Made by a program: the position numbers and the translations under genes
Notes under the pieces: generated by a model
The model's database searches: none
What the model saw: only the letters and a program-made list of their open reading frames with translations
Told to the model about the DNA's origin: nothing
Part shown: positions 38,478-53,326 of the stretch, in pieces
How the letters are laid out: every line of letters starts with the position of its first letter
Numbering within the stretch: the first letter of the stretch is position 1
NCBI GenBank assembly: GCA_949752745.1
Contig: OX457034.1
Location: 29,493,544-29,557,543 of the forward strand
Direction of reading: 5' to 3'
DNA: 64,000 nt
DNA from: Protula sp. h YS-2021
Taxonomy: Eukaryota; Annelida; Polychaeta; Sabellida; Serpulidae

Positions 38478-41400
38478 AAACCTTTGTAACCATATACATC
38501 CTTCATGTTACCAGTTACCAATACAAATATATGTAATGTAAGAAGCTACTAAATTTCAACTTACAATTTAGATGTTTTCAACATTTTATTTACAGTAGAC
38601 TTTGTAAACCTAAATAATTAAAATGTACTTCTATTTCCAGCCGAGTGTGAGATGTGAGAAATAATTCTGGGGTTACGGTATATACCGCCAACAACTGGAA
38701 AAATAAAAATAAATCAAGGGGTAATGTCACTGAATGTGTGATTTGTTTTAAGAACTACAAAAAGATGTATGTATTCCATAGGTAAAAATTGTAATTTATT
38801 TCTGCATACAAACAATATGTATTTGCACCAATTATCAACTCTAAAGAAATCAGGTATTACACATATACCACCGACAAAAATGAAAATCCTGTGACTTTCT
38901 CAGTGAATTTGTGATATGGTTCAAGAGTTAGAAAGGAATGTATGTATACCTTTAGTAAAATTTGAACTTTATTTCTGGATACAAGCAATCGGTAGCTGCA
39001 ACAAGTATCAACAGAAACAAATCACCAGAAAACATTGATGTAAAAATTCAAAGGTCCAGTACATAATACGGCATATCCTCGTCTCGGACATTTGTCGTTG
39101 TCATGTATCTGCGCCGTATGTCGAATTATGCTGACACAGTTGACGCCCCACTCTAGCGCTATTACTCTTATATTTATGACTTCCTTAAAATCTAAGCGGT
39201 TATTGTTGCAAGATCAAAGATTTCAATTTAGTTCGTTCGTTGCATAGACTGCACATCCTAGCTTTTATTTTAGTGTTAATGCATGTTTAACTGGCCAGTC
39301 GTTAACTGGTCAACCGTCAATGATGGATAATGGATTTACAGACATGTCTTGTTATATTTTCCATGTTGATCAAACCAACACAGGTTAAACAAGACCCAAA
39401 CAGTCTGAGAAATCTGATAGATTCACAGCAGGTTATATACAATTCCAGTGACATTGAAAAATGGTGTGTAAAATTACTGATAGAGAATTGAATTGGATAG
39501 AGCATTGGTTCGGTAAGCCGAAGGTCCCGAGTTCGACTCCAGCTCGGGGCGGCATGCAGGGAATTGACATTTGCTCAAATTGCCTTGGCTAAGCAAATAC
39601 AGTAGATAAGATCACCTATGAAGGAATTTAAAGTTGACGCCCACTTAGCGTTTCAGCCATCCCTTAAAAAACATTTTAGAAAGAAGTTAGTTTGGGCATC
39701 GTCCAATGACTTTCTTTATTTGAGTTGCCAAAGTCAATAAAATTATTTATTTTTAAACGATCAAAAGTTTCAGGGAGTGAACTCTGTAAAAAAACAAAAA
39801 CAAAAAAAACATAGGTTTTGCCTGTAACACTTTGGTCCCTTTTTATTCTATATTGATATTGAATGTTTCAAGTCAAACCGTAAACAAGAAGAAAAAAGTG
39901 TAAGCAACGCCTGTTTTGAAAGATTTACAATTCAGCAATAAATGTTGCAATCACTCACTTTTTCCCACACCACAGTCCAATTCAGATGGGAAGGTATGTA
40001 GTTTATAAACAGGCTCGAGCATCCATACAGATAGTGCTGTGCAGGTTATGGCAGTAATACAGTTGGCTGAAAGTTGGCTCGGGAGTGCGAGGGCGTAAGC
40101 GTTCCCGTGTCTTTCGGGACCCGGTGGATCGAGCTGGAACTCGGCTGTAGAAAGGCGAAAGGCGGCGTAAAACCCGCCCGGTATGCCGAAGCCCCGCCAC
40201 TGACCAATGCACACTGTGGTTGATCATTGACGGTGGCTGGGGTGGCCGTATATACGTCAGGCTTCTGGCAGCAAGCCATAATATATATCCTGCACTGCAC
40301 GCTTCACTTTTTGTTTTTTTTTACCTTTGATTATGTTTTATTTTATCCAAGAGGTAGGTTATTGTTTCTACTTCATACAAAACTTATGCAAGATTTAATC
40401 ATATTTTATTGCTGGTGCATGCACATAGAAGGCTCTAGAATATGCACAACAGTATTCCACACTCCTCTAGTATCGCTTGTTCAATGCTCTTTCAATCCAA
40501 CTGGACAATCAAAAGCTGTGCGTCTCACACTTCTTGATCTCTCTCACACTGCTTGATCTCTTCAATCATGGCATTCTACCTACGTCAGTTGCAGAGTTAC
40601 TTCGGGATTGAAGGCACAGAGTACGATCGTTGTACCTTACTAAGATCGAGGATGTATATTCAGACACCGTAATATCATACTGAATTTTACTTCAGGTTTT
40701 AAACAAATATTAAGTAGTCTTAAAACTGTTTGATTTTACATACACCGTTTATAAGAGAATGACATTGAAGCATTAACTTTGGCCATTTTTTCTATCTTAA
40801 ACCATTTCAAAGAGAATAAAATACTCAGACAAAAGTACAGATGCTCAATAATCTTTCAGATCAAGGCAGATCGATGAACTTTCTAAAATACATAAACCTA
40901 TTTTATTGCTAAACATTAAAATATCTGCAATAAAGAAAATTTTAATGGTTATAAAAGTAAGATTGTAATGTGTGGATAAGTTTGTACAGTGTAGCTAAAG
41001 TGAAAAGGTGGTAGTAGAATTTGCAAAGTGGGGATACCTGCTTGACCTCTTCCGAGGATCATAATTTTAAAACTGATCTATGTGAAAATAAAAGAAGAAA
41101 GTTAATTTTCCTTGGAAAATAATAAAAAGTCAAATATATTGTACTTGCGATTGAAGAAAAATGGGCACGGTTGGGGAGAGGAAGAGCAAAGGAAGATGGA
41201 TGTATGTAAATGTCTTGAGTAATAATGTGAAATAGTGAAAGTGGTTAATTTGGTGGATAGGTTAAATTTTGAAAGTGGAATATCTTTAAAAGTATTGGTG
41301 ATAGAGAGACGGGGATTTGACGAGGTGATATGGCGAATATGAATTATGTATGATCCAGTAGTGTTTTTAGGCCATTCTGAGCCCTTTAAATTGCACTTTT

Positions 41401-41572
41401 ACAAAGGCAAAGTTTTCTACAGGCGAGTGTTAAATGAATGGTTTTAAGAACAGCGAGATAGTTTTTTTATAAATAGATTTGTCTATTTCTTAGTGATTGG
41501 ATGAATGATCAGATCAGTCCTGGAAAAAACTTCACAATAACTATGTAACTGTTTGATATATTTTTTTAAAGT
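38478..41572 (+). repeat. Unit 14, L form (3095 bp), last before the S block
   Basis: It carries all the unit 13 markers, a doubly interrupted A-tract, and a C at 38730 (unit base 253, GTCACTGAATG). That C is shared with the adjoining S unit 15 but with no other unit. Confidence 0.97.
39477..39809 (+). mobile_element. SINE-like element, unit 14
   Basis: The tail is A7-C-A5-C-A8 at 39788-39809, the most interrupted tract in the window. Confidence 0.6.
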
Positions 41573-42878
41573 AAACCTTTGTAACCATATACATCCTTCA
41601 TGTTACCAGTTACCAATACAAATATATGTAATGTAAGAAGCTACTAAATTTCAACTTACAATTTAGATGTTTTCAACATTTTATTTACAGTAGACTTTGT
41701 AAACCTAAATAATTAAAATGTACTTCTATTTCCAGCCGAGTGTGAGATGTGAGAAATAATTCTGGGGTTACGGTATATACCGCCAACAACTGGAAAAATA
41801 AAAATAAATCAAGGGGTAATGTCACTGAATGTGTGATTTGTTTTAAGAACTACAAAAAGATGTATGTATTCCATAGGTAAAAATTGTAATTTATTTCTGC
41901 ATACAAACAATATGTATTTGCACCAATTATCAACTCTAAAGAAATCAGGTATTACACATATACCACCGACAAAAATGAAAATCCTGTGACTTTCTCAGTG
42001 AATTTGTGATATGGTTCAAGAGTTAGAAAGGAATGTATGTATACCTTTAGTAAAATTTGAACTTTATTTCTGGATACAAGCAATCGGTAGCTGCAACAAG
42101 TATCAACAGAAACAAATCACCAGAAAACATTGATGTAAAAATTCAAAGGTCCAGTACATAATACGGCATATCCTCGTCTCGGACATTTGTCGTTGTCATG
42201 TATCTGCGCCGTATGTCGAATTATGCTGACACAGTTGACGCCCCACTCTAGCGCTATTACTCTTATATTTATGACTTCCTTAAAATCTAAGCGGTTATTG
42301 TTGCAAGATCAAAGATTTCAATTTAGTTCGTTCGTTGCATAGACTGCACATCCTAGCTTTTATTTTAGTGTTAATGCATGTTTAACTGGCCAGTCGTTAA
42401 CTGGTCAACCGTCAATGATGGATAATGGATTTACAGACATGTCTTGTTATATTTTCCATGTTGATCAAACCAACACAGGTTAAACAAGACCCAAACAGTC
42501 TGAGAAATCTGATAGATTCACAGCAGGTTATATACAAATAGTGAAAATGGTTAATTTGGTGGATACGTTAAATTTTGAAAGTGGAATATCTTTAAAAGTA
42601 TTGGTGATAGAGAGACGGGGATTTGACGAGGTGATATGGCGAATATGAATTATGTATGATCCAGTAGTGTTTTTAGGCCATTCTGAGCCCTTTAAATTGC
42701 ACTTTTACAAAGGCAAAGTTTTCTACAGGCGAGTGTTAAATGAATGGTTTTAAGAACAGCGAGATAGTTTTTTTATAAATAGATTTGTCTATTTCTTAGT
42801 GATTGGATGAATGATCAGATCAGTCCTGGAAAAAACTTCACAATAACTATGTAACTGTTTGATATATTTTTTTAAAGT
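41573..42878 (+). repeat. Unit 15, S form, first of the S block
   Basis: It has the standard S junction and both S-specific bases, plus C at 41825 (unit base 253) shared only with the L unit immediately to its left. Confidence 0.97.
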
Positions 42879-44184
42879 AAACCTTTGTAACCATATACAT
42901 CCTTCATGTTACCAGTTACCAATACAAATATATGTAATGTAAGAAGCTACTAAATTTCAACTTACAATTTAGATGTTTTCAACATTTTATTTACAGTAGA
43001 CTTTGTAAACCTAAATAATTAAAATGTACTTCTATTTCCAGCCGAGTGTGAGATGTGAGAAATAATTCTGGGGTTACGGTATATACCGCCAACAACTGGA
43101 AAAATAAAAATAAATCAAGGGGTAATGTCATTGAATGTGTGATTTGTTTTAAGAACTACAAAAAGATGTATGTATTCCATAGGTAAAAATTGTAATTTAT
43201 TTCTGCATACAAACAATATGTATTTGCACCAATTATCAACTCTAAAGAAATCAGGTATTACACATATACCACCGACAAAAATGAAAATCCTGTGACTTTC
43301 TCAGTGAATTTGTGATATGGTTCAAGAGTTAGAAAGGAATGTATGTATACCTTTAGTAAAATTTGAACTTTATTTCTGGATACAAGCAATCGGTAGCTGC
43401 AACAAGTATCAACAGAAACAAATCACCAGAAAACATTGATGTAAAAATTCAAAGGTCCAGTACATAATACGGCATATCCTCGTCTCGGACATTTGTCGTT
43501 GTCATGTATCTGCGCCGTATGTCGAATTATGCTGACACAGTTGACGCCCCACTCTAGCGCTATTACTCTTATATTTATGACTTCCTTAAAATCTAAGCGG
43601 TTATTGTTGCAAGATCAAAGATTTCAATTTAGTTCGTTCGTTGCATAGACTGCACATCCTAGCTTTTATTTTAGTGTTAATGCATGTTTAACTGGCCAGT
43701 CGTTAACTGGTCAACCGTCAATGATGGATAATGGATTTACAGACATGTCTTGTTATATTTTCCATGTTGATCAAACCAACACAGGTTAAACAAGACCCAA
43801 ACAGTCTGAGAAATCTGATAGATTCACAGCAGGTTATATACAAATAGTGAAAATGGTTAATTTGGTGGATACGTTAAATTTTGAAAGTGGAATATCTTTA
43901 AAAGTATTGGTGATAGAGAGACGGGGATTTGACGAGGTGATATGGCGAATATGAATTATGTATGATCCAGTAGTGTTTTTAGGCCATTCTGAGCCCTTTA
44001 AATTGCACTTTTACAAAGGCAAAGTTTTCTACAGGCGAGTGTTAAATGAATGGTTTTAAGAACAGCGAGATAGTTTTTTTATAAATAGATTTGTCTATTT
44101 CTTAGTGATTGGATGAATGATCAGATCAGTCCTGGAAAAAACTTCACAATAACTATGTAACTGTTTGATATATTTTTTTAAAGT
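42879..44184 (+). repeat. Unit 16, S form (1306 bp)
   Basis: I noticed no difference from the S consensus. Confidence 0.97.
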
Positions 44185-45490
44185 AAACCTTTGTAACCAT
44201 ATACATCCTTCATGTTACCAGTTACCAATACAAATATATGTAATGTAAGAAGCTACTAAATTTCAACTTACAATTTAGATGTTTTCAACATTTTATTTAC
44301 AGTAGACTTTGTAAACCTAAATAATTAAAATGTACTTCTATTTCCAGCCGAGTGTGAGATGTGAGAAATAATTCTGGGGTTACGGTATATACCGCCAACA
44401 ACTGGAAAAATAAAAATAAATCAAGGGGTAATGTCATTGAATGTGTGATTTGTTTTAAGAACTACAAAAAGATGTATGTATTCCATAGGTAAAAATTGTA
44501 ATTTATTTCTGCATACAAACAATATGTATTTGCACCAATTATCAACTCTAAAGAAATCAGGTATTACACATATACCACCGACAAAAATGAAAATCCTGTG
44601 ACTTTCTCAGTGAATTTGTGATATGGTTCAAGAGTTAGAAAGGAATGTATGTATACCTTTAGTAAAATTTGAACTTTATTTCTGGATACAAGCAATCGGT
44701 AGCTGCAACAAGTATCAACAGAAACAAATCACCAGAAAACATTGATGTAAAAATTCAAAGGTCCAGTACATAATACGGCATATCCTCGTCTCGGACATTT
44801 GTCGTTGTCATGTATCTGCGCCGTATGTCGAATTATGCTGACACAGTTGACGCCCCACTCTAGCGCTATTACTCTTATATTTATGACTTCCTTAAAATCT
44901 AAGCGGTTATTGTTGCAAGATCAAAGATTTCAATTTAGTTCGTTCGTTGCATAGACTGCACATCCTAGCTTTTATTTTAGTGTTAATGCATGTTTAACTG
45001 GCCAGTCGTTAACTGGTCAACCGTCAATGATGGATAATGGATTTACAGACATGTCTTGTTATATTTTCCATGTTGATCAAACCAACACAGGTTAAACAAG
45101 ACCCAAACAGTCTGAGAAATCTGATAGATTCACAGCAGGTTATATACAAATAGTGAAAATGGTTAATTTGGTGGATACGTTAAATTTTGAAAGTGGAATA
45201 TCTTTAAAAGTATTGGTGATAGAGAGACGGGGATTTGACGAGGTGATATGGCGAATATGAATTATGTATGATCCAGTAGTGTTTTTAGGCCATTCTGAGC
45301 CCTTTAAATTGCACTTTTACAAAGGCAAAGTTTTCTACAGGCGAGTGTTAAATGAATGGTTTTAAGAACAGCGAGATAGTTTTTTTATAAATAGATTTGT
45401 CTATTTCTTAGTGATTGGATGAATGATCAGATCAGTCCTGGAAAAAACTTCACAATAACTATGTAACTGTTTGATATATTTTTTTAAAGT
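44185..45490 (+). repeat. Unit 17, S form (1306 bp)
   Basis: Matches the S consensus by eye. Confidence 0.97.
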
Positions 45491-46796
45491 AAACCTTTGT
45501 AACCATATACATCCTTCATGTTACCAGTTACCAATACAAATATATGTAATGTAAGAAGCTACTAAATTTCAACTTACAATTTAGATGTTTTCAACATTTT
45601 ATTTACAGTAGACTTTGTAAACCTAAATAATTAAAATGTACTTCTATTTCCAGCCGAGTGTGAGATGTGAGAAATAATTCTGGGGTTACGGTATATACCG
45701 CCAACAACTGGAAAAATAAAAATAAATCAAGGGGTAATGTCATTGAATGTGTGATTTGTTTTAAGAACTACAAAAAGATGTATGTATTCCATAGGTAAAA
45801 ATTGTAATTTATTTCTGCATACAAACAATATGTATTTGCACCAATTATCAACTCTAAAGAAATCAGGTATTACACATATACCACCGACAAAAATGAAAAT
45901 CCTGTGACTTTCTCAGTGAATTTGTGATATGGTTCAAGAGTTAGAAAGGAATGTATGTATACCTTTAGTAAAATTTGAACTTTATTTCTGGATACAAGCA
46001 ATCGGTAGCTGCAACAAGTATCAACAGAAACAAATCACCAGAAAACATTGATGTAAAAATTCAAAGGTCCAGTACATAATACGGCATATCCTCGTCTCGG
46101 ACATTTGTCGTTGTCATGTATCTGCGCCGTATGTCGAATTATGCTGACACAGTTGACGCCCCACTCTAGCGCTATTACTCTTATATTTATGACTTCCTTA
46201 AAATCTAAGCGGTTATTGTTGCAAGATCAAAGATTTCAATTTAGTTCGTTCGTTGCATAGACTGCACATCCTAGCTTTTATTTTAGTGTTAATGCATGTT
46301 TAACTGGCCAGTCGTTAACTGGTCAACCGTCAATGATGGATAATGGATTTACAGACATGTCTTGTTATATTTTCCATGTTGATCAAACCAACACAGGTTA
46401 AACAAGACCCAAACAGTCTGAGAAATCTGATAGATTCACAGCAGGTTATATACAAATAGTGAAAATGGTTAATTTGGTGGATACGTTAAATTTTGAAAGT
46501 GGAATATCTTTAAAAGTATTGGTGATAGAGAGACGGGGATTTGACGAGGTGATATGGCGAATATGAATTATGTATGATCCAGTAGTGTTTTTAGGCCATT
46601 CTGAGCCCTTTAAATTGCACTTTTACAAAGGCAAAGTTTTCTACAGGCGAGTGTTAAATGAATGGTTTTAAGAACAGCGAGATAGTTTTTTTATAAATAG
46701 ATTTGTCTATTTCTTAGTGATTGGATGAATGATCAGATCAGTCCTGGAAAAAACTTCACAATAACTATGTAACTGTTTGATATATTTTTTTAAAGT
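45491..46796 (+). repeat. Unit 18, S form (1306 bp)
   Basis: Matches the S consensus by eye. Confidence 0.97.
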
Positions 46797-48102
46797 AAAC
46801 CTTTGTAACCATATACATCCTTCATGTTACCAGTTACCAATACAAATATATGTAATGTAAGAAGCTACTAAATTTCAACTTACAATTTAGATGTTTTCAA
46901 CATTTTATTTACAGTAGACTTTGTAAACCTAAATAATTAAAATGTACTTCTATTTCCAGCCGAGTGTGAGATGTGAGAAATAATTCTGGGGTTACGGTAT
47001 ATACCGCCAACAACTGGAAAAATAAAAATAAATCAAGGGGTAATGTCATTGAATGTGTGATTTGTTTTAAGAACTACAAAAAGATGTATGTATTCCATAG
47101 GTAAAAATTGTAATTTATTTCTGCATACAAACAATATGTATTTGCACCAATTATCAACTCTAAAGAAATCAGGTATTACACATATACCACCGACAAAAAT
47201 GAAAATCCTGTGACTTTCTCAGTGAATTTGTGATATGGTTCAAGAGTTAGAAAGGAATGTATGTATACCTTTAGTAAAATTTGAACTTTATTTCTGGATA
47301 CAAGCAATCGGTAGCTGCAACAAGTATCAACAGAAACAAATCACCAGAAAACATTGATGTAAAAATTCAAAGGTCCAGTACATAATACGGCATATCCTCG
47401 TCTCGGACATTTGTCGTTGTCATGTATCTGCGCCGTATGTCGAATTATGCTGACACAGTTGACGCCCCACTCTAGCGCTATTACTCTTATATTTATGACT
47501 TCCTTAAAATCTAAGCGGTTATTGTTGCAAGATCAAAGATTTCAATTTAGTTCGTTCGTTGCATAGACTGCACATCCTAGCTTTTATTTTAGTGTTAATG
47601 CATGTTTAACTGGCCAGTCGTTAACTGGTCAACCGTCAATGATGGATAATGGATTTACAGACATGTCTTGTTATATTTTCCATGTTGATCAAACCAACAC
47701 AGGTTAAACAAGACCCAAACAGTCTGAGAAATCTGATAGATTCACAGCAGGTTATATACAAATAGTGAAAATGGTTAATTTGGTGGATACGTTAAATTTT
47801 GAAAGTGGAATATCTTTAAAAGTATTGGTGATAGAGAGACGGGGATTTGACGAGGTGATATGGCGAATATGAATTATGTATGATCCAGTAGTGTTTTTAG
47901 GCCATTCTGAGCCCTTTAAATTGCACTTTTACAAAGGCAAAGTTTTCTACAGGCGAGTGTTAAATGAATGGTTTTAAGAACAGCGAGATAGTTTTTTTAT
48001 AAATAGATTTGTCTATTTCTTAGTGATTGGATGAATGATCAGATCAGTCCTGGAAAAAACTTCACAATAACTATGTAACTGTTTGATATATTTTTTTAAA
48101 GT
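46797..48102 (+). repeat. Unit 19, S form (1306 bp)
   Basis: Matches the S consensus by eye. Confidence 0.97.
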
Positions 48103-49408
48103 AAACCTTTGTAACCATATACATCCTTCATGTTACCAGTTACCAATACAAATATATGTAATGTAAGAAGCTACTAAATTTCAACTTACAATTTAGATGT
48201 TTTCAACATTTTATTTACAGTAGACTTTGTAAACCTAAATAATTAAAATGTACTTCTATTTCCAGCCGAGTGTGAGATGTGAGAAATAATTCTGGGGTTA
48301 CGGTATATACCGCCAACAACTGGAAAAATAAAAATAAATCAAGGGGTAATGTCATTGAATGTGTGATTTGTTTTAAGAACTACAAAAAGATGTATGTATT
48401 CCATAGGTAAAAATTGTAATTTATTTCTGCATACAAACAATATGTATTTGCACCAATTATCAACTCTAAAGAAATCAGGTATTACACATATACCACCGAC
48501 AAAAATGAAAATCCTGTGACTTTCTCAGTGAATTTGTGATATGGTTCAAGAGTTAGAAAGGAATGTATGTATACCTTTAGTAAAATTTGAACTTTATTTC
48601 TGGATACAAGCAATCGGTAGCTGCAACAAGTATCAACAGAAACAAATCACCAGAAAACATTGATGTAAAAATTCAAAGGTCCAGTACATAATACGGCATA
48701 TCCTCGTCTCGGACATTTGTCGTTGTCATGTATCTGCGCCGTATGTCGAATTATGCTGACACAGTTGACGCCCCACTCTAGCGCTATTACTCTTATATTT
48801 ATGACTTCCTTAAAATCTAAGCGGTTATTGTTGCAAGATCAAAGATTTCAATTTAGTTCGTTCGTTGCATAGACTGCACATCCTAGCTTTTATTTTAGTG
48901 TTAATGCATGTTTAACTGGCCAGTCGTTAACTGGTCAACCGTCAATGATGGATAATGGATTTACAGACATGTCTTGTTATATTTTCCATGTTGATCAAAC
49001 CAACACAGGTTAAACAAGACCCAAACAGTCTGAGAAATCTGATAGATTCACAGCAGGTTATATACAAATAGTGAAAATGGTTAATTTGGTGGATACGTTA
49101 AATTTTGAAAGTGGAATATCTTTAAAAGTATTGGTGATAGAGAGACGGGGATTTGACGAGGTGATATGGCGAATATGAATTATGTATGATCCAGTAGTGT
49201 TTTTAGGCCATTCTGAGCCCTTTAAATTGCACTTTTACAAAGGCAAAGTTTTCTACAGGCGAGTGTTAAATGAATGGTTTTAAGAACAGCGAGATAGTTT
49301 TTTTATAAATAGATTTGTCTATTTCTTAGTGATTGGATGAATGATCAGATCAGTCCTGGAAAAAACTTCACAATAACTATGTAACTGTTTGATATATTTT
49401 GTTAAAGT
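48103..49408 (+). repeat. Unit 20, S form (1306 bp)
   Basis: G at 49401 in the terminal T-run, the state seen in unit 1 and L units 3-6 but in no other member of this S block. Confidence 0.97.
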
Positions 49409-50714
49409 AAACCTTTGTAACCATATACATCCTTCATGTTACCAGTTACCAATACAAATATATGTAATGTAAGAAGCTACTAAATTTCAACTTACAATTT
49501 AGATGTTTTCAACATTTTATTTACAGTAGACTTTGTAAACCTAAATAATTAAAATGTACTTCTATTTCCAGCCGAGTGTGAGATGTGAGAAATAATTCTG
49601 GGGTTACGGTATATACCGCCAACAACTGGAAAAATAAAAATAAATCAAGGGGTAATGTCATTGAATGTGTGATTTGTTTTAAGAACTACAAAAAGATGTA
49701 TGTATTCCATAGGTAAAAATTGTAATTTATTTCTGCATACAAACAATATGTATTTGCACCAATTATCAACTCTAAAGAAATCAGGTATTACACATATACC
49801 ACCGACAAAAATGAAAATCCTGTGACTTTCTCAGTGAATTTGTGATATGGTTCAAGAGTTAGAAAGGAATGTATGTATACCTTTAGTAAAATTTGAACTT
49901 TATTTCTGGATACAAGCAATCGGTAGCTGCAACAAGTATCAACAGAAACAAATCACCAGAAAACATTGATGTAAAAATTCAAAGGTCCAGTACATAATAC
50001 GGCATATCCTCGTCTCGGACATTTGTCGTTGTCATGTATCTGCGCCGTATGTCGAATTATGCTGACACAGTTGACGCCCCACTCTAGCGCTATTACTCTT
50101 ATATTTATGACTTCCTTAAAATCTAAGCGGTTATTGTTGCAAGATCAAAGATTTCAATTTAGTTCGTTCGTTGCATAGACTGCACATCCTAGCTTTTATT
50201 TTAGTGTTAATGCATGTTTAACTGGCCAGTCGTTAACTGGTCAACCGTCAATGATGGATAATGGATTTACAGACATGTCTTGTTATATTTTCCATGTTGA
50301 TCAAACCAACACAGGTTAAACAAGACCCAAACAGTCTGAGAAATCTGATAGATTCACAGCAGGTTATATACAAATAGTGAAAATGGTTAATTTGGTGGAT
50401 ACGTTAAATTTTGAAAGTGGAATATCTTTAAAAGTATTGGTGATAGAGAGACGGGGATTTGACGAGGTGATATGGCGAATATGAATTATGTATGATCCAG
50501 TAGTGTTTTTAGGCCATTCTGAGCCCTTTAAATTGCACTTTTACAAAGGCAAAGTTTTCTACAGGCGAGTGTTAAATGAATGGTTTTAAGAACAGCGAGA
50601 TAGTTTTTTTATAAATAGATTTGTCTATTTCTTAGTGATTGGATGAATGATCAGATCAGTCCTGGAAAAAACTTCACAATAACTATGTAACTGTTTGATA
50701 TATTTTTTTAAAGT
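49409..50714 (+). repeat. Unit 21, S form (1306 bp)
   Basis: Matches the S consensus by eye. Confidence 0.97.
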
Positions 50715-52020
50715 AAACCTTTGTAACCATATACATCCTTCATGTTACCAGTTACCAATACAAATATATGTAATGTAAGAAGCTACTAAATTTCAACTTA
50801 CAATTTAGATGTTTTCAACATTTTATTTACAGTAGACTTTGTAAACCTAAATAATTAAAATGTACTTCTATTTCCAGCCGAGTGTGAGATGTGAGAAATA
50901 ATTCTGGGGTTACGGTATATACCGCCAACAACTGGAAAAATAAAAATAAATCAAGGGGTAATGTCATTGAATGTGTGATTTGTTTTAAGAACTACAAAAA
51001 GATGTATGTATTCCATAGGTAAAAATTGTAATTTATTTCTGCATACAAACAATATGTATTTGCACCAATTATCAACTCTAAAGAAATCAGGTATTACACA
51101 TATACCACCGACAAAAATGAAAATCCTGTGACTTTCTCAGTGAATTTGTGATATGGTTCAAGAGTTAGAAAGGAATGTATGTATACCTTTAGTAAAATTT
51201 GAACTTTATTTCTGGATACAAGCAATCGGTAGCTGCAACAAGTATCAACAGAAACAAATCACCAGAAAACATTGATGTAAAAATTCAAAGGTCCAGTACA
51301 TAATACGGCATATCCTCGTCTCGGACATTTGTCGTTGTCATGTATCTGCGCCGTATGTCGAATTATGCTGACACAGTTGACGCCCCACTCTAGCGCTATT
51401 ACTCTTATATTTATGACTTCCTTAAAATCTAAGCGGTTATTGTTGCAAGATCAAAGATTTCAATTTAGTTCGTTCGTTGCATAGACTGCACATCCTAGCT
51501 TTTATTTTAGTGTTAATGCATGTTTAACTGGCCAGTCGTTAACTGGTCAACCGTCAATGATGGATAATGGATTTACAGACATGTCTTGTTATATTTTCCA
51601 TGTTGATCAAACCAACACAGGTTAAACAAGACCCAAACAGTCTGAGAAATCTGATAGATTCACAGCAGGTTATATACAAATAGTGAAAATGGTTAATTTG
51701 GTGGATACGTTAAATTTTGAAAGTGGAATATCTTTAAAAGTATTGGTGATAGAGAGACGGGGATTTGACGAGGTGATATGGCGAATATGAATTATGTATG
51801 ATCCAGTAGTGTTTTTAGGCCATTCTGAGCCCTTTAAATTGCACTTTTACAAAGGCAAAGTTTTCTACAGGCGAGTGTTAAATGAATGGTTTTAAGAACA
51901 GCGAGATAGTTTTTTTATAAATAGATTTGTCTATTTCTTAGTGATTGGATGAATGATCAGATCAGTCCTGGAAAAAACTTCACAATAACTATGTAACTGT
52001 TTGATATATTTTTTTAAAGT
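50715..52020 (+). repeat. Unit 22, S form (1306 bp)
   Basis: Matches the S consensus by eye. Confidence 0.97.
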
Positions 52021-53326
52021 AAACCTTTGTAACCATATACATCCTTCATGTTACCAGTTACCAATACAAATATATGTAATGTAAGAAGCTACTAAATTTC
52101 AACTTACAATTTAGATGTTTTCAACATTTTATTTACAGTAGACTTTGTAAACCTAAATAATTAAAATGTACTTCTATTTCCAGCCGAGTGTGAGATGTGA
52201 GAAATAATTCTGGGGTTACGGTATATACCGCCAACAACTGGAAAAATAAAAATAAATCAAGGGGTAATGTCATTGAATGTGTGATTTGTTTTAAGAACTA
52301 CAAAAAGATGTATGTATTCCATAGGTAAAAATTGTAATTTATTTCTGCATACAAACAATATGTATTTGCACCAATTATCAACTCTAAAGAAATCAGGTAT
52401 TACACATATACCACCGACAAAAATGAAAATCCTGTGACTTTCTCAGTGAATTTGTGATATGGTTCAAGAGTTAGAAAGGAATGTATGTATACCTTTAGTA
52501 AAATTTGAACTTTATTTCTGGATACAAGCAATCGGTAGCTGCAACAAGTATCAACAGAAACAAATCACCAGAAAACATTGATGTAAAAATTCAAAGGTCC
52601 AGTACATAATACGGCATATCCTCGTCTCGGACATTTGTCGTTGTCATGTATCTGCGCCGTATGTCGAATTATGCTGACACAGTTGACGCCCCACTCTAGC
52701 GCTATTACTCTTATATTTATGACTTCCTTAAAATCTAAGCGGTTATTGTTGCAAGATCAAAGATTTCAATTTAGTTCGTTCGTTGCATAGACTGCACATC
52801 CTAGCTTTTATTTTAGTGTTAATGCATGTTTAACTGGCCAGTCGTTAACTGGTCAACCGTCAATGATGGATAATGGATTTACAGACATGTCTTGTTATAT
52901 TTTCCATGTTGATCAAACCAACACAGGTTAAACAAGACCCAAACAGTCTGAGAAATCTGATAGATTCACAGCAGGTTATATACAAATAGTGAAAATGGTT
53001 AATTTGGTGGATACGTTAAATTTTGAAAGTGGAATATCTTTAAAAGTATTGGTGATAGAGAGACGGGGATTTGACGAGGTGATATGGCGAATATGAATTA
53101 TGTATGATCCAGTAGTGTTTTTAGGCCATTCTGAGCCCTTTAAATTGCACTTTTACAAAGGCAAAGTTTTCTACAGGCGAGTGTTAAATGAATGATTTTA
53201 AGAACAGCGAGATAGTTTTTTTATAAATAGATTTGTCTATTTCTTAGTGATTGGATGAATGATCAGATCAGTCCTGGAAAAAACTTCACAATAACTATGT
53301 AACTGTTTGATATATTTTTTTAAAGT
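52021..53326 (+). repeat. Unit 23, S form (1306 bp)
   Basis: Private A at 53195 (GAATGATTTTAAG where all others have GAATGGTTTTAAG). Confidence 0.97.
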
